Below, in pieces: positions 10,877 to 23,400 of a stretch of DNA of 42,387 nt. How positions within the stretch are numbered: the stretch's first letter is position 1; every line of letters begins with the position of its first letter. The position numbers were made by a program, and so were the translations under genes. The DNA comes from Gnetum montanum (lineage: Eukaryota > Streptophyta > Gnetopsida > Gnetales > Gnetaceae): positions 1-42,387 of the forward strand of contig MNCI01020719.1 of assembly GCA_015680685.1 (NCBI GenBank), in the 5' to 3' direction. The notes below the pieces were generated by a model that was given only the letters and a program-made list of their open reading frames with translations, was not told the DNA's origin and made no database searches.

Positions 10877-11040
10877 GTGCTTTACCAAAAAGTAGTGCAT
10901 AGAAAATGTTTTATCGTAGTGTGATGAAAATAACAAGTGCATAACACAACAACCAAATTTCATGTGTACACTTTAAGGGAAGGGAATGATACATTACGAA
11001 AAAGTAGTGTATAGAAAGTGTTTCATCTTATGCATGATGT
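10877..11040. repeat. direct repeats at the end of the + gypsy relic
   Basis: Two 50-base copies about 112 apart share ccaaaaagtagtgcatagaaa / cgaaaaagtagtgtatagaa and a following gatg. They lie between the integrase relic and the host gene. They may be LTR remains; the sequence also has an acaaccaaatttcat phrase in common with about 4698. Confidence 0.5.
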
Positions 11041-11352
11041 CTTTCAAAAGTCAAGACTGGGCCTTAAGCCTTACTGCTCTCGACCAATAAAGTACTTACT
11101 TGGTAATTGCCAGAGCTTCCATATAGGTTTACCAAATAAAAGATTTCATTAGCAAAAGAGAAATAAAATACATTTATATTTATCAGCATTTGACAACTTA
11201 CACATTGTATGCGGCACTTTGTCCATGTTACAATTTTCCGTTGAGAGGAGATTTCCTTGGTACTACTCAGATTCTCTGATCCAATCTTCGCAGACAAAAT
11301 CATCTGCAACGTTCTAGATTTCCAGATCTGAGTTATAATTCGTTTCTGCGAA

Positions 11353-11445
11353 ATGGCAACCGGTGTTTCAGCAAATGGGCAATCACAGAAGGTTACAGAT
11401 GATGGGATCCCAGGTGACAATCCTCTCATGGCTTACACAGAACAG
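11353..11445 (+). CDS. exon 1 of golgin-like gene
   Basis: 31 codons, MATGVSANGQ to MAYTEQ, ending in phase 0 before gtagtc. The 5' UTR lies upstream. A TATA-like tatatttatc near 11175 is only suggestive. Confidence 0.8.
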
Positions 11446-14400
11446 GTAGTCTTACTTTCCCCATTTAAGATCTATATGCTTATGGAGATCTGTTATTAGC
11501 CTTCCTCATTTCTCGATAAAGGCTAATTGATTCGCTAAAATGCTAAATTTGCATTGTCCTCGGTTGTCAGAGGGATACACTGTTCTCGGCTTCTCGCAAT
11601 AATTGGAATAGTTATGAATGCTTGCTGCGTCGCTAATTTAAGCTGCATTGTTTTGTTTCCAGCTTCTCGAGGAGAAGGAACAGCAATTGAGAATGTAAGC
11701 ATGGGTTTCTTTACCCGCTGCAGTTTTAATATCAGAGAATGATTTGATGCTTATGATAATCAAATTGACCTCATTGTTCTGGTAACTTACGTTTGGACTT
11801 TGGAGCGTCTTTTCTATGAATTTTAAAATTTAACTTTTTTACTCTGATTTTAGTAAGCTACAAAATCCATTGCCTTTTGTATTCTCCAAATTTTATAGGA
11901 TTATTCGACATCAAGCAAGTTCTTTCTTTTTTTATTCCTTTTATGGGGTGTTGGAATTAAAAGCTTTTTTTTTTTAACAATATTTATTTCCATGATATAC
12001 ATTCAAATTAGAATTTTGTAACTCATCATTTTCCACTAGAATCAAACCCATAACTTAGCTTCCAAATCAAAAGTTTTATTCCTTTCCATGATTAAAATTT
12101 ATGATGTTGTAGAGTCAAATGAGAACAAAACAGATTGGCCAAGAAAGCCTTTTATTTTTTGCATTATTCTATTAAGAATTTCAAAGCTGAGCAAATTTAC
12201 GATGCAAGTTCAACAATGCAGCATCAGTAAAGCAAGAATATGCCAATCTTCTTTTAAAAATTGAAAGGTTGGCTGCAGGTTAGCTGTCTTCAAGACTAGT
12301 TTAGCTATATATTTATAATATATATCTATTTTTTGGTTTAGAGAATTTTTTTCAAATAATATATACCTGTTATTTGGCTGAGAGAAAATTTTTCTTTTCC
12401 AAATTAATGAAATCTTTGAGAATTAAACTCTTACCTTTTTTATGGAGAATATTTTTGTGTTAAAAAAAACACAAAAACATTCTTTAACTTGAAATTTTGT
12501 GTTGGTTTTTGTTGTTAAACACACATTGAAATCCTCACATTATTGGCATCACATACCAATAATAATTCCCATAAAAAAGTTCATCTCTCTTGGCCAGCAT
12601 TATGACCATAATTTTTAATTTTCTATGACAAAGTCCAGCCATCTGGTAGTTGGCATCTTGGCCAAAATGAATGGTCTGGAGTGTGCACATGTCACTCTCT
12701 TAATGATACATCTATATTCTGATAATACCTTGGAGAGGATATACTAGCATTTATGCTTGCAAATTCTTAACATGGGAACATGTTGAATTTGAATTTTGTG
12801 TCTTTACTTGCCTTTGCAGTTAAGTCCTACTAGCTAAAAAATTTAGGGACCACCATTTGGAGTGATGGTAACATGCTTGTTTTTTAAGTTTTAGGGCTTG
12901 GGTTCAAGCTTGGGTAGAGCTACTTGAAAGAGGTTAGGCTTTCGCTCATCCACTGACCCCACATTAGCACAATGAACATTGAGCCTTTGGGTGATGATTC
13001 TTATTGACATAAAAGCATTTTCCATGAATGCAAATTGCAGCATGAGTGGTTAGTATTCTACCATAGTGTTAAATTGCTTAGGAGAATCTTGACATCATGG
13101 TTATTTGAACGATATTTTCTTCTTTGGAAATTCAAGCATTTTTAAATCCCTTTTGAGGGCTATCAATGTGGATTGTTGTATTAATTTTTTTGACTTACAA
13201 ACTAAACACAAATGCTTAGTTAGGAACGTCATGTCTAGTGTGAAGTCAACATTTGAAGTTGGTTGTATTTTCTACAAATTAGTCTGTTATTGCATAGCTT
13301 CTGACTCATGGCAAAGATGGAAATCTTAAGTCAAATTTGTCTAGTCACTTCATTCTTAGAAGAGAAGCTCATAGGTTCAAGCCTATTCAAGTGAAGCCAT
13401 TATGTCCTCATCATCATTATCATCATCCTAGCCTTGTCCCAACAAAATGGGCTCAGCTACATAAGTTCTTTTTTGCCATTTGCCTCTACAAAGAGCTAGT
13501 TCTTTGTTTATTTGTAGTTTTTAAAAATTATCTTTGGTTGTTTTTTCTCATGTCTTCTTTGGTCTTCCTTTCGGTGGCTTTCTTGGAGTAGTGATGGAGC
13601 CATTACATAGTCATGTTGTGTTAATTCTTTTGTTTTTTTTTTTGAAGAAGTTTCAATAAGGCAGGCCTTTCATTGTTGGGATATACTAATTTAATTCCTA
13701 TTTGTGTAATTCTTAATGGACTACTATATATGCAACAATTCTGATTGCAGTTTTTAAGTGACAACTGATCATTTTTTGAAATTGTTAATAGTTATATATG
13801 GGCAGTTCTTTGTTTCTAAACATGATCCTAAGATCCATTGCTTCATTGTGGGAATTTTTAAAATATTTGATAAACATATTCTTTTATCTTTCGATACAAA
13901 CAATAATATTTTGAAGGATAGAAATAAGGTGTAATTTCACTTGGATTAGATTGAAACCATGTAGATAATGCTACTACCTTTCCCATCTCTGACAATTTGA
14001 AGCATAAAAAGTTGTTGGTGGAGCTTCTTGCAAATGGTTAGAGACCATGCAACCATCTTTCCCATATTCATTTTTTTTTAAATTTCATTTGTCATGTACA
14101 AAGGAAATTATCCTTGTTGATTTATTAATGTATTCCTTGACACTCTAGATGAGGGCAAATGTCTTATGTCCATTCAGTCATTATGTTTGTCATGAAAGCA
14201 TCGTAATATGTAAGATGATCCAATGAGTCATTCATTACTTCCACAACCATAGTCATCCTCAATGATTATATATTTTCTATTCTTTTCCATATTTAGACTT
14301 ATTTCAGTGCAGGGATTGCTAATTCTTTTCCTATGCCTTTTATCTAGGTATTAGGCACCTCATCTGTGATTACTTCCACTCAAGTATTTGGCAATCTCCA

Positions 14401-17400
14401 CTTGAATTTGGCTTAACTTTTTATCTTCTCAATTACACATGCTTTTGAAAATCATTAAAAATTAGATATTTTTTAATGTTTTTAAATAATGTGATTCCAT
14501 GCAATTTTGAATCATGATCTGGAATCTTAGGAATGAAAAAAAAATATGCAATCCAATCTGATTTTCATAAGCATGGTTTACTTTTGCAAGTATCTAACCT
14601 CTAGACCAAGTAAACCTAGTGCTTACACATTACTGCTAGTGAATGGCTCTACTTCCCGCGTTTACCCATTATTGATCAAACTACACTGATTGGAATTAGC
14701 CAATGTCATCCAAGAACTTACAAGCTCCTTTATAATTATTACAGCCTAATAGCTGAAAGAGGCACATTGTAGAACACCAGGTCACATTCAGCCACTATGA
14801 TAGAGCTTAAAAATACTTTCTGTATGTGTTGCAATGATGTAATGCTGCTTTTTCCCATGGAATGCACCTGGAAGGTGCACTAAATTCCAGATTTTATAAG
14901 TCAGCATGTGTTTATAAATCTACAAGCATTGGTCTGAATTAGACAAACTGAATCAGTTATTCAGTTTTGATGTATTTATTTTAAAGAATAAATATGAATT
15001 TATTTACCATTGTTTCTTTAGACTTGATAAGAATTATTTTTCTGTGAATTATAAAAATTGTTCTAGGGGAATGTTCGATTGTTTCATAAATCATTTCATC
15101 ATCCACATGTGATTGTTGTAATTTAATGAATTTCAAAATTTGATTGCCATTTGTTTGTTAGATATATTCAAGAGAACTACTCAAAGATAAGAGATGTAGA
15201 GCGTGAACTAGCAAACCTTACATTTGAGCTGAAACTCACAGCAGGTCCCAAGAAGGCAGGTAAATTACTGGGCACAATGTACTGTAACACCATCCTGAAG
15301 TTCTTACATATTTGACTGCTGTACATGTGATTTTCTTTCATGCATAGGTTCTGCAAATTTGATCATCCTATGTTTTAATTGGTATTGAGGGATCAAGCAT
15401 TTATATTTGAACTTTTCTTTTGTAATGATAGCTCTTGAGCATCTCAGAAAGAAGATAGAACTTTCAACTGAGAAAATCAAAGTAGCCAAGCAGAAAGAAG
15501 AGCAAGCAAGAAAGGTTTGTGATTTTTGTGCTGAAACTAGTGTTGTTTTATTTTCTTCTTACCATAAACTTGAGCATTGTGTTTTAGTGACTATATAAAC
15601 AATGAGATAGTGCAAACTATATCGGTTTCTATTTGTTTTTATGTGTTCCTTGCATTCACTTTCTCAGTGCATGAGATTTATATATGAAATTTGCTTGCAA
15701 AATTAGTTTCTTTCCTGTCGTTTTTGAATGGAAAGGTTTTATTTATTTATTTATTTATAGTGGAGAAAGCTGAAATTTATACACAACTTTTCTATTAATT
15801 TTTACAAGTTAAAAAAATAAACTTGTAATCCTTTTGTGTTAATTAACAGTTCAAATTAAATAATAGGTCTAAAAATAAATTAAATGCAGACATAGTGCAT
15901 GAAAATAAAGAAATCACTCATCACTAAACACACAACTTGTAAAAATTTGAGCATACCAAAAGCAATTTTTTCCAGTGTTCCCCATAAACACATACTCGGA
16001 AGAATTCTGGTACGCCAGACATTCCATCCTGTGATATGGTGGGGGTGTTGTCATTTGAATCTGCATTTTGAAACATTCTGAAATGCCAAAGCTTTTTTTG
16101 TTTTTTGTTTTTTGTAAAATGTGATTTGTTATTTCTGATCCATGCCTAAAATGAGAATAGAAAACTTTTCAATGATAAATAAACTTTGATACAGCACATT
16201 ATTAAATCTTTGTATTTCAAGTTGCTGCATTTGCATCGCTATTTTGAACTATTTCAAGTTGTTATTATTGATATATTTGCTGTTGTTTTCAGTATTCGAT
16301 GACCTCACGTTTCCATTGCGTTCCTGATTCGTTCCTGAAAAGAAAAACATCATGGTCCTAAACTCATTTCAGGACATGTTTTTACATTCTGGTGTTTCTA
16401 TGTTCCCAATTTGTGTAAAACATAGCAATTTTACAAAATATAAATAAGGTTTTTGAAAGGTTAGAAAACAGGATTTCATGATTCTTACGACCACACAATC
16501 ACATCAATGACGGTTGACGTATAGTTGGTTACTTGAACTTGGAAATATATTGGGTGTAAATTGTAGATATAGTGAATTTGAATGATCTTGTAGGTTTTTG
16601 GAGTGGAATATGTTAACAAGTAGTGTCCAGTGCTCTACCCGCATGAATACAAATGTATACAAAGTCAAAAGTATTTTTATTTATTTTTCAGTTGATGGGT
16701 GCATGTAAACTATTTTAACCCTTACTCACCTTTATTTTGCATAACTTTCTTTATTTTCACTATGGAGAATGACTTCTCAAGTTCCCCAAGAATGGCCCCA
16801 ATCATGTCCTATAAATTGTAAGGTCATACATGAATGAAATGACCTGTTTTGAAAGCAATAAAGTTGACATTTGATTTTCTTTGCAATTTCATGAGTTTTC
16901 TTATTCCTTTTTTCTCTCATTTACACATCTATCACTAGTATCAACTTCCATTCTCAATTATCAATTCATTGTCATGAGTGCAACCAAATTATCAAGCAAC
17001 CATCATATTAAATGCATTATCAAGATTTCAATAACTCATTTTCTCACAGTTCAGAATTTCAGACATTCCAGAATTATTACATCTATAAGATCAAGAGTCA
17101 AAACTACATAAGTCAACAATTCAAGAAGTTTTTAACAAAACTGGTATTGGAACTAGCCACCATGAACTGCAATAAGGAAATAGCCAAATGTCTCATTATC
17201 TTCAATGGGACCCAAGATTTCATTCTTTGGAAAGAAATGATGAAAGGACTTTTGAAAGTTAATGGAGTATGAGATGTGATAAAGCCTACAGAAACCCAAA
17301 CCCATATCAAAGTCACCCCAAAAGGAGAAAATAAAGAGCAAAAAGATCCTCTAATTCAAGAATTCCTAGAAGAAGAAAGGTGGAAGAGAAAAGATTCATA

Positions 17401-20400
17401 TACAAGAATGATCATTATTTTCAATATATTAGAAAAAATAGCTAGAAGATTGTGCTCATTAAAGATTGCTAAAGAAGTGTGGGAAAGATTATGTTCAGAT
17501 TATCTAAGCAACATCGAAAATCAACATACAAAAGAACTGTTGTACAGAATTCAATTTGACAAATTAGAAATCAGAAATGATGAAGACATTGAAATTTTTT
17601 TTTACAAAGATGTACACCTGTATAAAAAACATTGATGAATTTGGATATGGCTTTACTTAGCACCAAAAAGTACATAAAATTGTGGCAGCTCTTTACAATG
17701 ATCTTAGATACCAAAACATGATGATGAACTTTGTACAAAATAAAGAATTCAAACAACTCACTATAGATTATCTAATTGCTCAAAGCAGAACACTTAAAAA
17801 AGTTTGATAACTAACAAAAATGATAAATAGCAAGTTTTCACAGCCAACAGAGGAAGAGGAAGATTCAATAGAAGTAATTCTCAGGACCAAAACAACTTAA
17901 ACAAGTCAGAGACTTTACAAAGAGGTAAACAAGGTAGAGCTTTCATAAGAGGAAGATGGAACTCACAAGGATAGAGAAATGCTTAAATCCCTTTATGCAA
18001 ACTTTGTGAAAAAAAAGAGGCCACACCAGAGAAGTATGTTGGTACAACTTTGGATTTGATGCTCTTCAACTCCAAGACAAAGATGAAGGAGCAATGATAT
18101 CAAATCAAGAAGATCACTAAGGTAAGATCAAAACTTTCAATTCTAGCAAAATAATTAAGCAAAATTCGTAGATTATAGACATTGGATTCTCCAATCACAT
18201 GACACCATACAAGTCTCACCTTCTTCAATACAAATAAAAAAGAATTGGCAGCATAAAAATAGGAGATGGTAACCACCTTAACATAGAAGGAGTTGGAAAC
18301 TGCATTATCAAATTACCAAACAACAAGGTTATAGCCATCACTGATGTCTTCTATGTACCAAATCTCTCAAATCCTCTTATCTCAGTAGGACAAATGGCCA
18401 AAAAAGGAATCCAAATCAGCTTCAAAGATGATTGGTGCATTATTAAAAAGCAAAACAAAGAAGAAATCATTAGAACAAAAGCCTACAACAATAGAATCTA
18501 TTGAATAGATTGCAATCACTTTAATCTGAGAGGAAACCTCATCTAAGATAATAACCAAACCATCATTCATCTTACTACCTTAGTAAAAGGAATACACAAA
18601 GATCCATATCAAAGTATTTTTTAGCATCAAACAACAAATGAAGAAGAAGCCACAATTTGGCACAAAAGATTGGGACACACCTCTTACAACAAAGTAGAAA
18701 AAATGACAAAGTTAAAGCAAGCATTAGGAATTCAAATCAGAGATGCTCCCAAAGAAAAAGGTGAAATATGCATTCAAGGAAAGCAAATCAACAGTTCTCA
18801 CATAACAACTATGAAAAGAAAAGAAAACCTTCTTGATCTTCTACATATGGATCTCATTGGACCTATGCCTATCACCTCTATAAGAGGAGCCAATTGTACA
18901 CTTGTCATGGTAGCTGATTTCTCAAGATATACCTGGACATATAATATGAAGAACAAAGCTAAGGCAATAATCAAATTCAAAGACTTCTACATTATCATGA
19001 AAAATGCTATGGGCTTGTCCATCAGAGCCATTAGATCAGATAGAGGGGGAGAGTTCATCAATTAAGAATTCAAAGATTTTTGTACACATCAAGGCATTTT
19101 TCATCAAACCACATGTGGATATAGTCCACAATCAAATGGTATTGTAGAAAGGAAAAACAGAACCTTGCAAGACATGGTGAGATGTCTTCTTAAAAATTCC
19201 TAAATCTCTAACAATTTTTGGAGCATGGCTGTGAATGTTGCTGCAACTTACATTACCAATAGAATAATCAGCAGCAACAACAAAGACAAGTTTGCCTATG
19301 AGCTCTTCTACAAAAAACTTCCAAATATAAAACACATAAGAACATTTGGATGTCATTGTTATGTTAAAATTCTAAAGCAATTCATAGATAAATTGGACAA
19401 CAAAGGAAAGAAATGCATTTTTCGAGGATATGACACCAAGACAGGTGGATACACTTGCTATGATCCCATAGAGAAAAAATGGCACTCATCTAGAGATGTA
19501 GTTTTCAATGAAAATAAATTTGGCATGGAAGATTTTCAGAATTCAAATGAAAGGACAGAAATACAAAATAATCCCAAACCATGGGTACAAAAAATTCATC
19601 TTCAAGACCAAATGTTGGACAATAACTTTGAGAGAAGAACAACTAGATCGAATGCCATCAGCAACATAGTAGGCTCAGTTCTCTCTCTTAAATCAAAGAA
19701 TGTAGAAGAAGCCTTGAGAACAAATACATGGAAGGAAGCTATGGACAGAGAATATGAAGCCATCATGAAAAACAAAACATGGAAATTAGTGGACAGACCA
19801 AAAGAAAAAAAGGTAATTGATTGTAAATGGTTGTACAAGACCAAATTTAATGAAGAGGGAGAAGTCATCAAACATAAAGCAAGACTAGTTGCAAGGGGGT
19901 TCAAACAAAAGAAACACATAGACTATGAAGAGATTTTTGCTCCAATAGCAAGATTCGAAATCATCAAACTCATTTTCTTAATTGTTGCTTATCACAAACT
20001 CAACTTACATAAGATGGATGTAACCTCAGCTTTCCTAAATGGCAGTATCAATGAATAAGTGTATGTTATCAACCAGAAGGATACACCATTAAAGGTAAGG
20101 AAGACAAAGTCTGCAAATTAACCACAATTTCATGCTTATTCAGACATTGATTGGGGAGGAGGCCACAATGATAAAAAATCTACATCAGGGTCAATAATAT
20201 TCCATGGAAATAATGCAATATATTGGAAGTCAAAAAAACAAACATCCATCAGTCTGTCAACTGTGAAGCAGAATTTATTGCCATGACAGAATGTGCTCAA
20301 CACATTTTGTGATTAAACAAACTCATGAATCATCTTGGTTTTCACATAGAACTCCCCATCAACTTATATTGTGACAACACTTCAGCCATACAACTCTTAG

Positions 20401-23400
20401 ATGAACATGTTCTTCACAAAAAATCAAATCACATTGATATAAAATATTATTTTATCAAGTAAGAAGTAGAGGAGCGCAAAATCAAACCATTACATGTAAA
20501 TACTAATAAACAATTCACAGACTTACTCACCAAACATGTTCTTCATTACAGGCATGAGCACCTTTGCAACAATGTAGGCATCAAGATAACAAGAAGGAAA
20601 ACAAAGAAAACATTGCATACTAAAGGAAGGATTGTTAACAAATAGTGTCCAATGCTTTACCCACATGAAGACAAATGTATGCAAAGTCAAAGTATTTTTA
20701 TTTATTTTTCAGTTGATGGGCGCATGTAAACTATTTTGGCCCCAACTTACCTTTATTTTGCATAATTTTTTTTATTTTCTCCATAGGGAATGACTTCTCA
20801 AGTTCCCCAAGAATGGCTCCAATCATTTCCTATAAATTGTAAGGTCATACATGAATGAAATGACCTATTTTGAAGGCAATAAAGTTGGCATTCAATTTTC
20901 TTAACAATTTTATGATTTTTCATATTCCTTTCTTCTCTCATTTATACATCTATCACTAGTATCAACTTCTATTCTCAATTATCAATTCATTGTCATCAGT
21001 CATCAGTGCAACCAAATTATCAAGCAACCATCATATTAAATGCATTATCAAGATTTTAATAACTCATTTTCTCACAGTCCATAATTTCAGACATTCCAAA
21101 ATTATCACATCTAGAAGATCATGAGTCAAAACTATATAAGTCAACCATTCAAGAACTTTTTAACAGAATATATATTAGCAAGTTTTATTCAAGAATTTTC
21201 TGTTACAGACTTGTGGAATTATTGTGAGATTGACTTAAGGAACTGTTGAGTTGTGGACTTCTTTATGCAATTACATTCAACTACTATGCTTCTAATAAAA
21301 TCACCTAGTTGATGAATGAGATAGGAGAGAACTGAATATAAAGAAAATTTTAATTGATAAAATTGCAGTTAAATCACTTTTAAAAATATTTTCATCTTCT
21401 GAAGCCCTAAAGGAAGGGTTGTTAAGTAAATTTATTGATAGTATTCATGCTGCACACACAGCTGCTGATGTTCCGAAGTACATTCTGATATACAAAATCG
21501 TTTCTGAGGTTTTAGCAAAAAGGCTAAAAATATTATGCCCTATTACCATTTGTCATTGGCAAGGGGATTTTTGGAAGGAACACAGATCCTAGAGGAAGTT
21601 GTTTTGTTTCATGAAATTTTTCATATCGCATACAAACAAAATAAATAATTTCTTTGACAAAAAAACCAGATTTAAGCAAACAATATCATTATGTTTTATG
21701 GAGATTTCTGGATGCATTATTACATAACTTTCAATTTTCTGATTACTGGTGATTGATGTTCAAGGAATGTTATCTCGTCCATTATTTTCATTTTTACTTA
21801 ATCAAGAAGTTTATGGAAGATTCTGCCATTACAATATATTAGGTCAGGAGATCCTATCCCAGTTTTTCTCTTCATTATCGCTTATGAAGCTTTAAGATGC
21901 TTGATGAAGGAGAGAACTAATAAAGGAGAGAGTAAAGGAATTACACAAGTTTATGACCTTGCTGATTTTACACGTACAATTTGTTGATGATAAATATTTT
22001 TGGAAGCTAAAGAAAGGCACCTTCAAAATCCTAATGAGGTGCCTAAATAATTTTTCTTACACATTAGTTTAGAAATTAATTTGAAAAAAATATGTTGTTT
22101 CCTTTTAGTTTTTTAAAGTGGAAAAACATAATAGTACTAGTGTTTTGAGATGCATATAGTTCTTCCAAGAAAGAACTGTGGTATGAGATTTTTTCTTGAA
22201 AGAAATTAAAAATAATTATGGGTTGGAGTTTTAGAGATGGTGGCTTAAAGATAGTCCAGGTGGTGCAATAAGCTTCTTACAGCATCTTGTAGTTTACTTT
22301 CAATTTTAAGCTTTCTTCAGTCTGCTGTACAATACTTGATGCTATGCTTGTGGACATCAATGAAAAAGTTTTTTTTTAAAAATAAAAAGATTAGATTGTG
22401 AGTTTCTTTGGTAGAATCCCCAGTGCATAAAAGATCACATTTTTTTAAAGAGATACGGTCTATTATTCATGGAGCTGTGGACTTGGACTTAAAAATGCTT
22501 TAAAAATAACTGGCATGGCTGATTGTAAAGGAAGTTCTGATGTGATCAAGTATTTCAATTATTTAGAAGAAGTTATACAAAGGTCTCATATTATTGGTGC
22601 ATTGGGAATATGGAAGGGATTTGTTAAAAAATATGTAAATGGATGAAAGATTATGATACAAAATTTCACGATGGTGAAACTTGGTTATGGAAAACTAAAC
22701 ATTCCTACAAGATGCTAGAGACATGCTACATTACATAAATGCCAAATACATAAGAAAGCTATAGGTTAGGAAAAAAATGTCTTATTCCTAACTTCATTTA
22801 CTTTGTTGAATTGGCAATAAATGAGTCTGCACATTCGTGCTATGTACCCAGATCTAGCGACAAGTCTTCATAAATAAAATAGAAAATTGTCTAATGAAGT
22901 TGTTGTCATTCTCTTTGTCATCAGATTGCTTCACTGGAATTCCAGAATGGACATGCTGCCCTTCAGCCCAAGTTTGATCTACAAGATTATCTTGAAATTT
23001 TTCACATATCTGGCTTACTAGCTAGAGTTGCTTGTTTTCTGTTATATCTTGTATTTGTTTTCTATTTTTTGTTATTTCCTGTCCTGCTTGTACCTATAAA
23101 AAGCCATGATAGGGTTGTATTGAAACTTTGCACAAGAAAGTGAAGCTGTCTTCTATTTAGTTGGTAATTTAATAGTTTCTGCTTTTTGAGAAAGTAGTTG
23201 GACGTTAAGACTACTTTTCTGGCATGCATTAGCTACAAGGGTGCATACAATCTTTTAGGTGGCCTGCAGGTTTTGATTTTCTATTGCCCAAAGGACCCAC
23301 TTTGACAGCAGTGCAATACTAAGTTGCAGAAATTCTTTTTTGATGATCAATTAGCTCATACAATGCACATCATGACACTCTAGTTGTCAATTTTGGAGGA

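Larger units (their letters stand above)
4600..11040 (+). mobile_element. decayed chromovirus-like Ty3/gypsy element, + strand
   Basis: Order on the + strand: gag (about 4862-5940), zinc-knuckle relic (6160-6210), protease (6468-6537 and 7840-7990, split by an inserted repeat), RT (about 8000-9080), RNase H (9113-9500), integrase (9550-10520). The RT block YYxVWIVEGDEEKIACITYYGSYE and the RNase H block are of the Reina/Galadriel/CRM type (chromoviruses). Stops are very frequent, so this is an old copy. No clear chromodomain or complete LTR is seen. The phrase acaaccaaatttcat occurs at about 4698 and 10950 and might mark LTR remnants. The host gene starts just downstream. Confidence 0.7.
11695..15161 (+). 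other. intron 2 (3.5 kb), non-coding
   Basis: AT-rich with poly-T runs and no coding similarity. It holds two SINE-like repeats (12841-12990, 13331-13475) and a short repeat at 12014-12080 related to 4462-4535. Apparent short ORFs such as 13105-13591 have no domain or codon signal. Confidence 0.7.
16611..21165 (+). mobile_element. Ty1/copia retrotransposon inside intron 4
   Basis: Complete insertion: LTRs 16611-17137 and 20633-21165, both TGTTAA...TTAACA, flanked by the 5-base duplication GAATA (16606-16610 and 21166-21170). PBS at 17142, PPT at 20622-20632. The internal region encodes Gag, protease, integrase, RT and RNase H in copia order (integrase before RT). It lies in the same orientation as the host gene. 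It is defective: many stops, and a deletion near 20115 removes most of RT, including the catalytic YVDD. By eye the two LTRs differ at dozens of positions, so the insertion is not recent. Confidence 0.9.

Noticed and set aside
11446-11662. Open + strand stretch 11554-11742 as a gene
   Set aside because: Overlaps intron 1 and exon 2 in another frame; no protein similarity.
13105-13591. Two open frames in intron 2
   Set aside because: Second overlaps a SINE-like repeat; composition is that of AT-rich intron; no similarity recognised.
17571-19919. Minus-strand open frames opposite the copia element
   Set aside because: Shadows of Gag, integrase and RT coding, whose motifs are on the + strand.
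22920-23000. Exon-like sequence after tcatcag in intron 4 (ASLEFQNGHAALQPKFDLQ)
   Set aside because: Adding it between exons 4 and 5 would break the continuous coiled coil, and no good donor follows.
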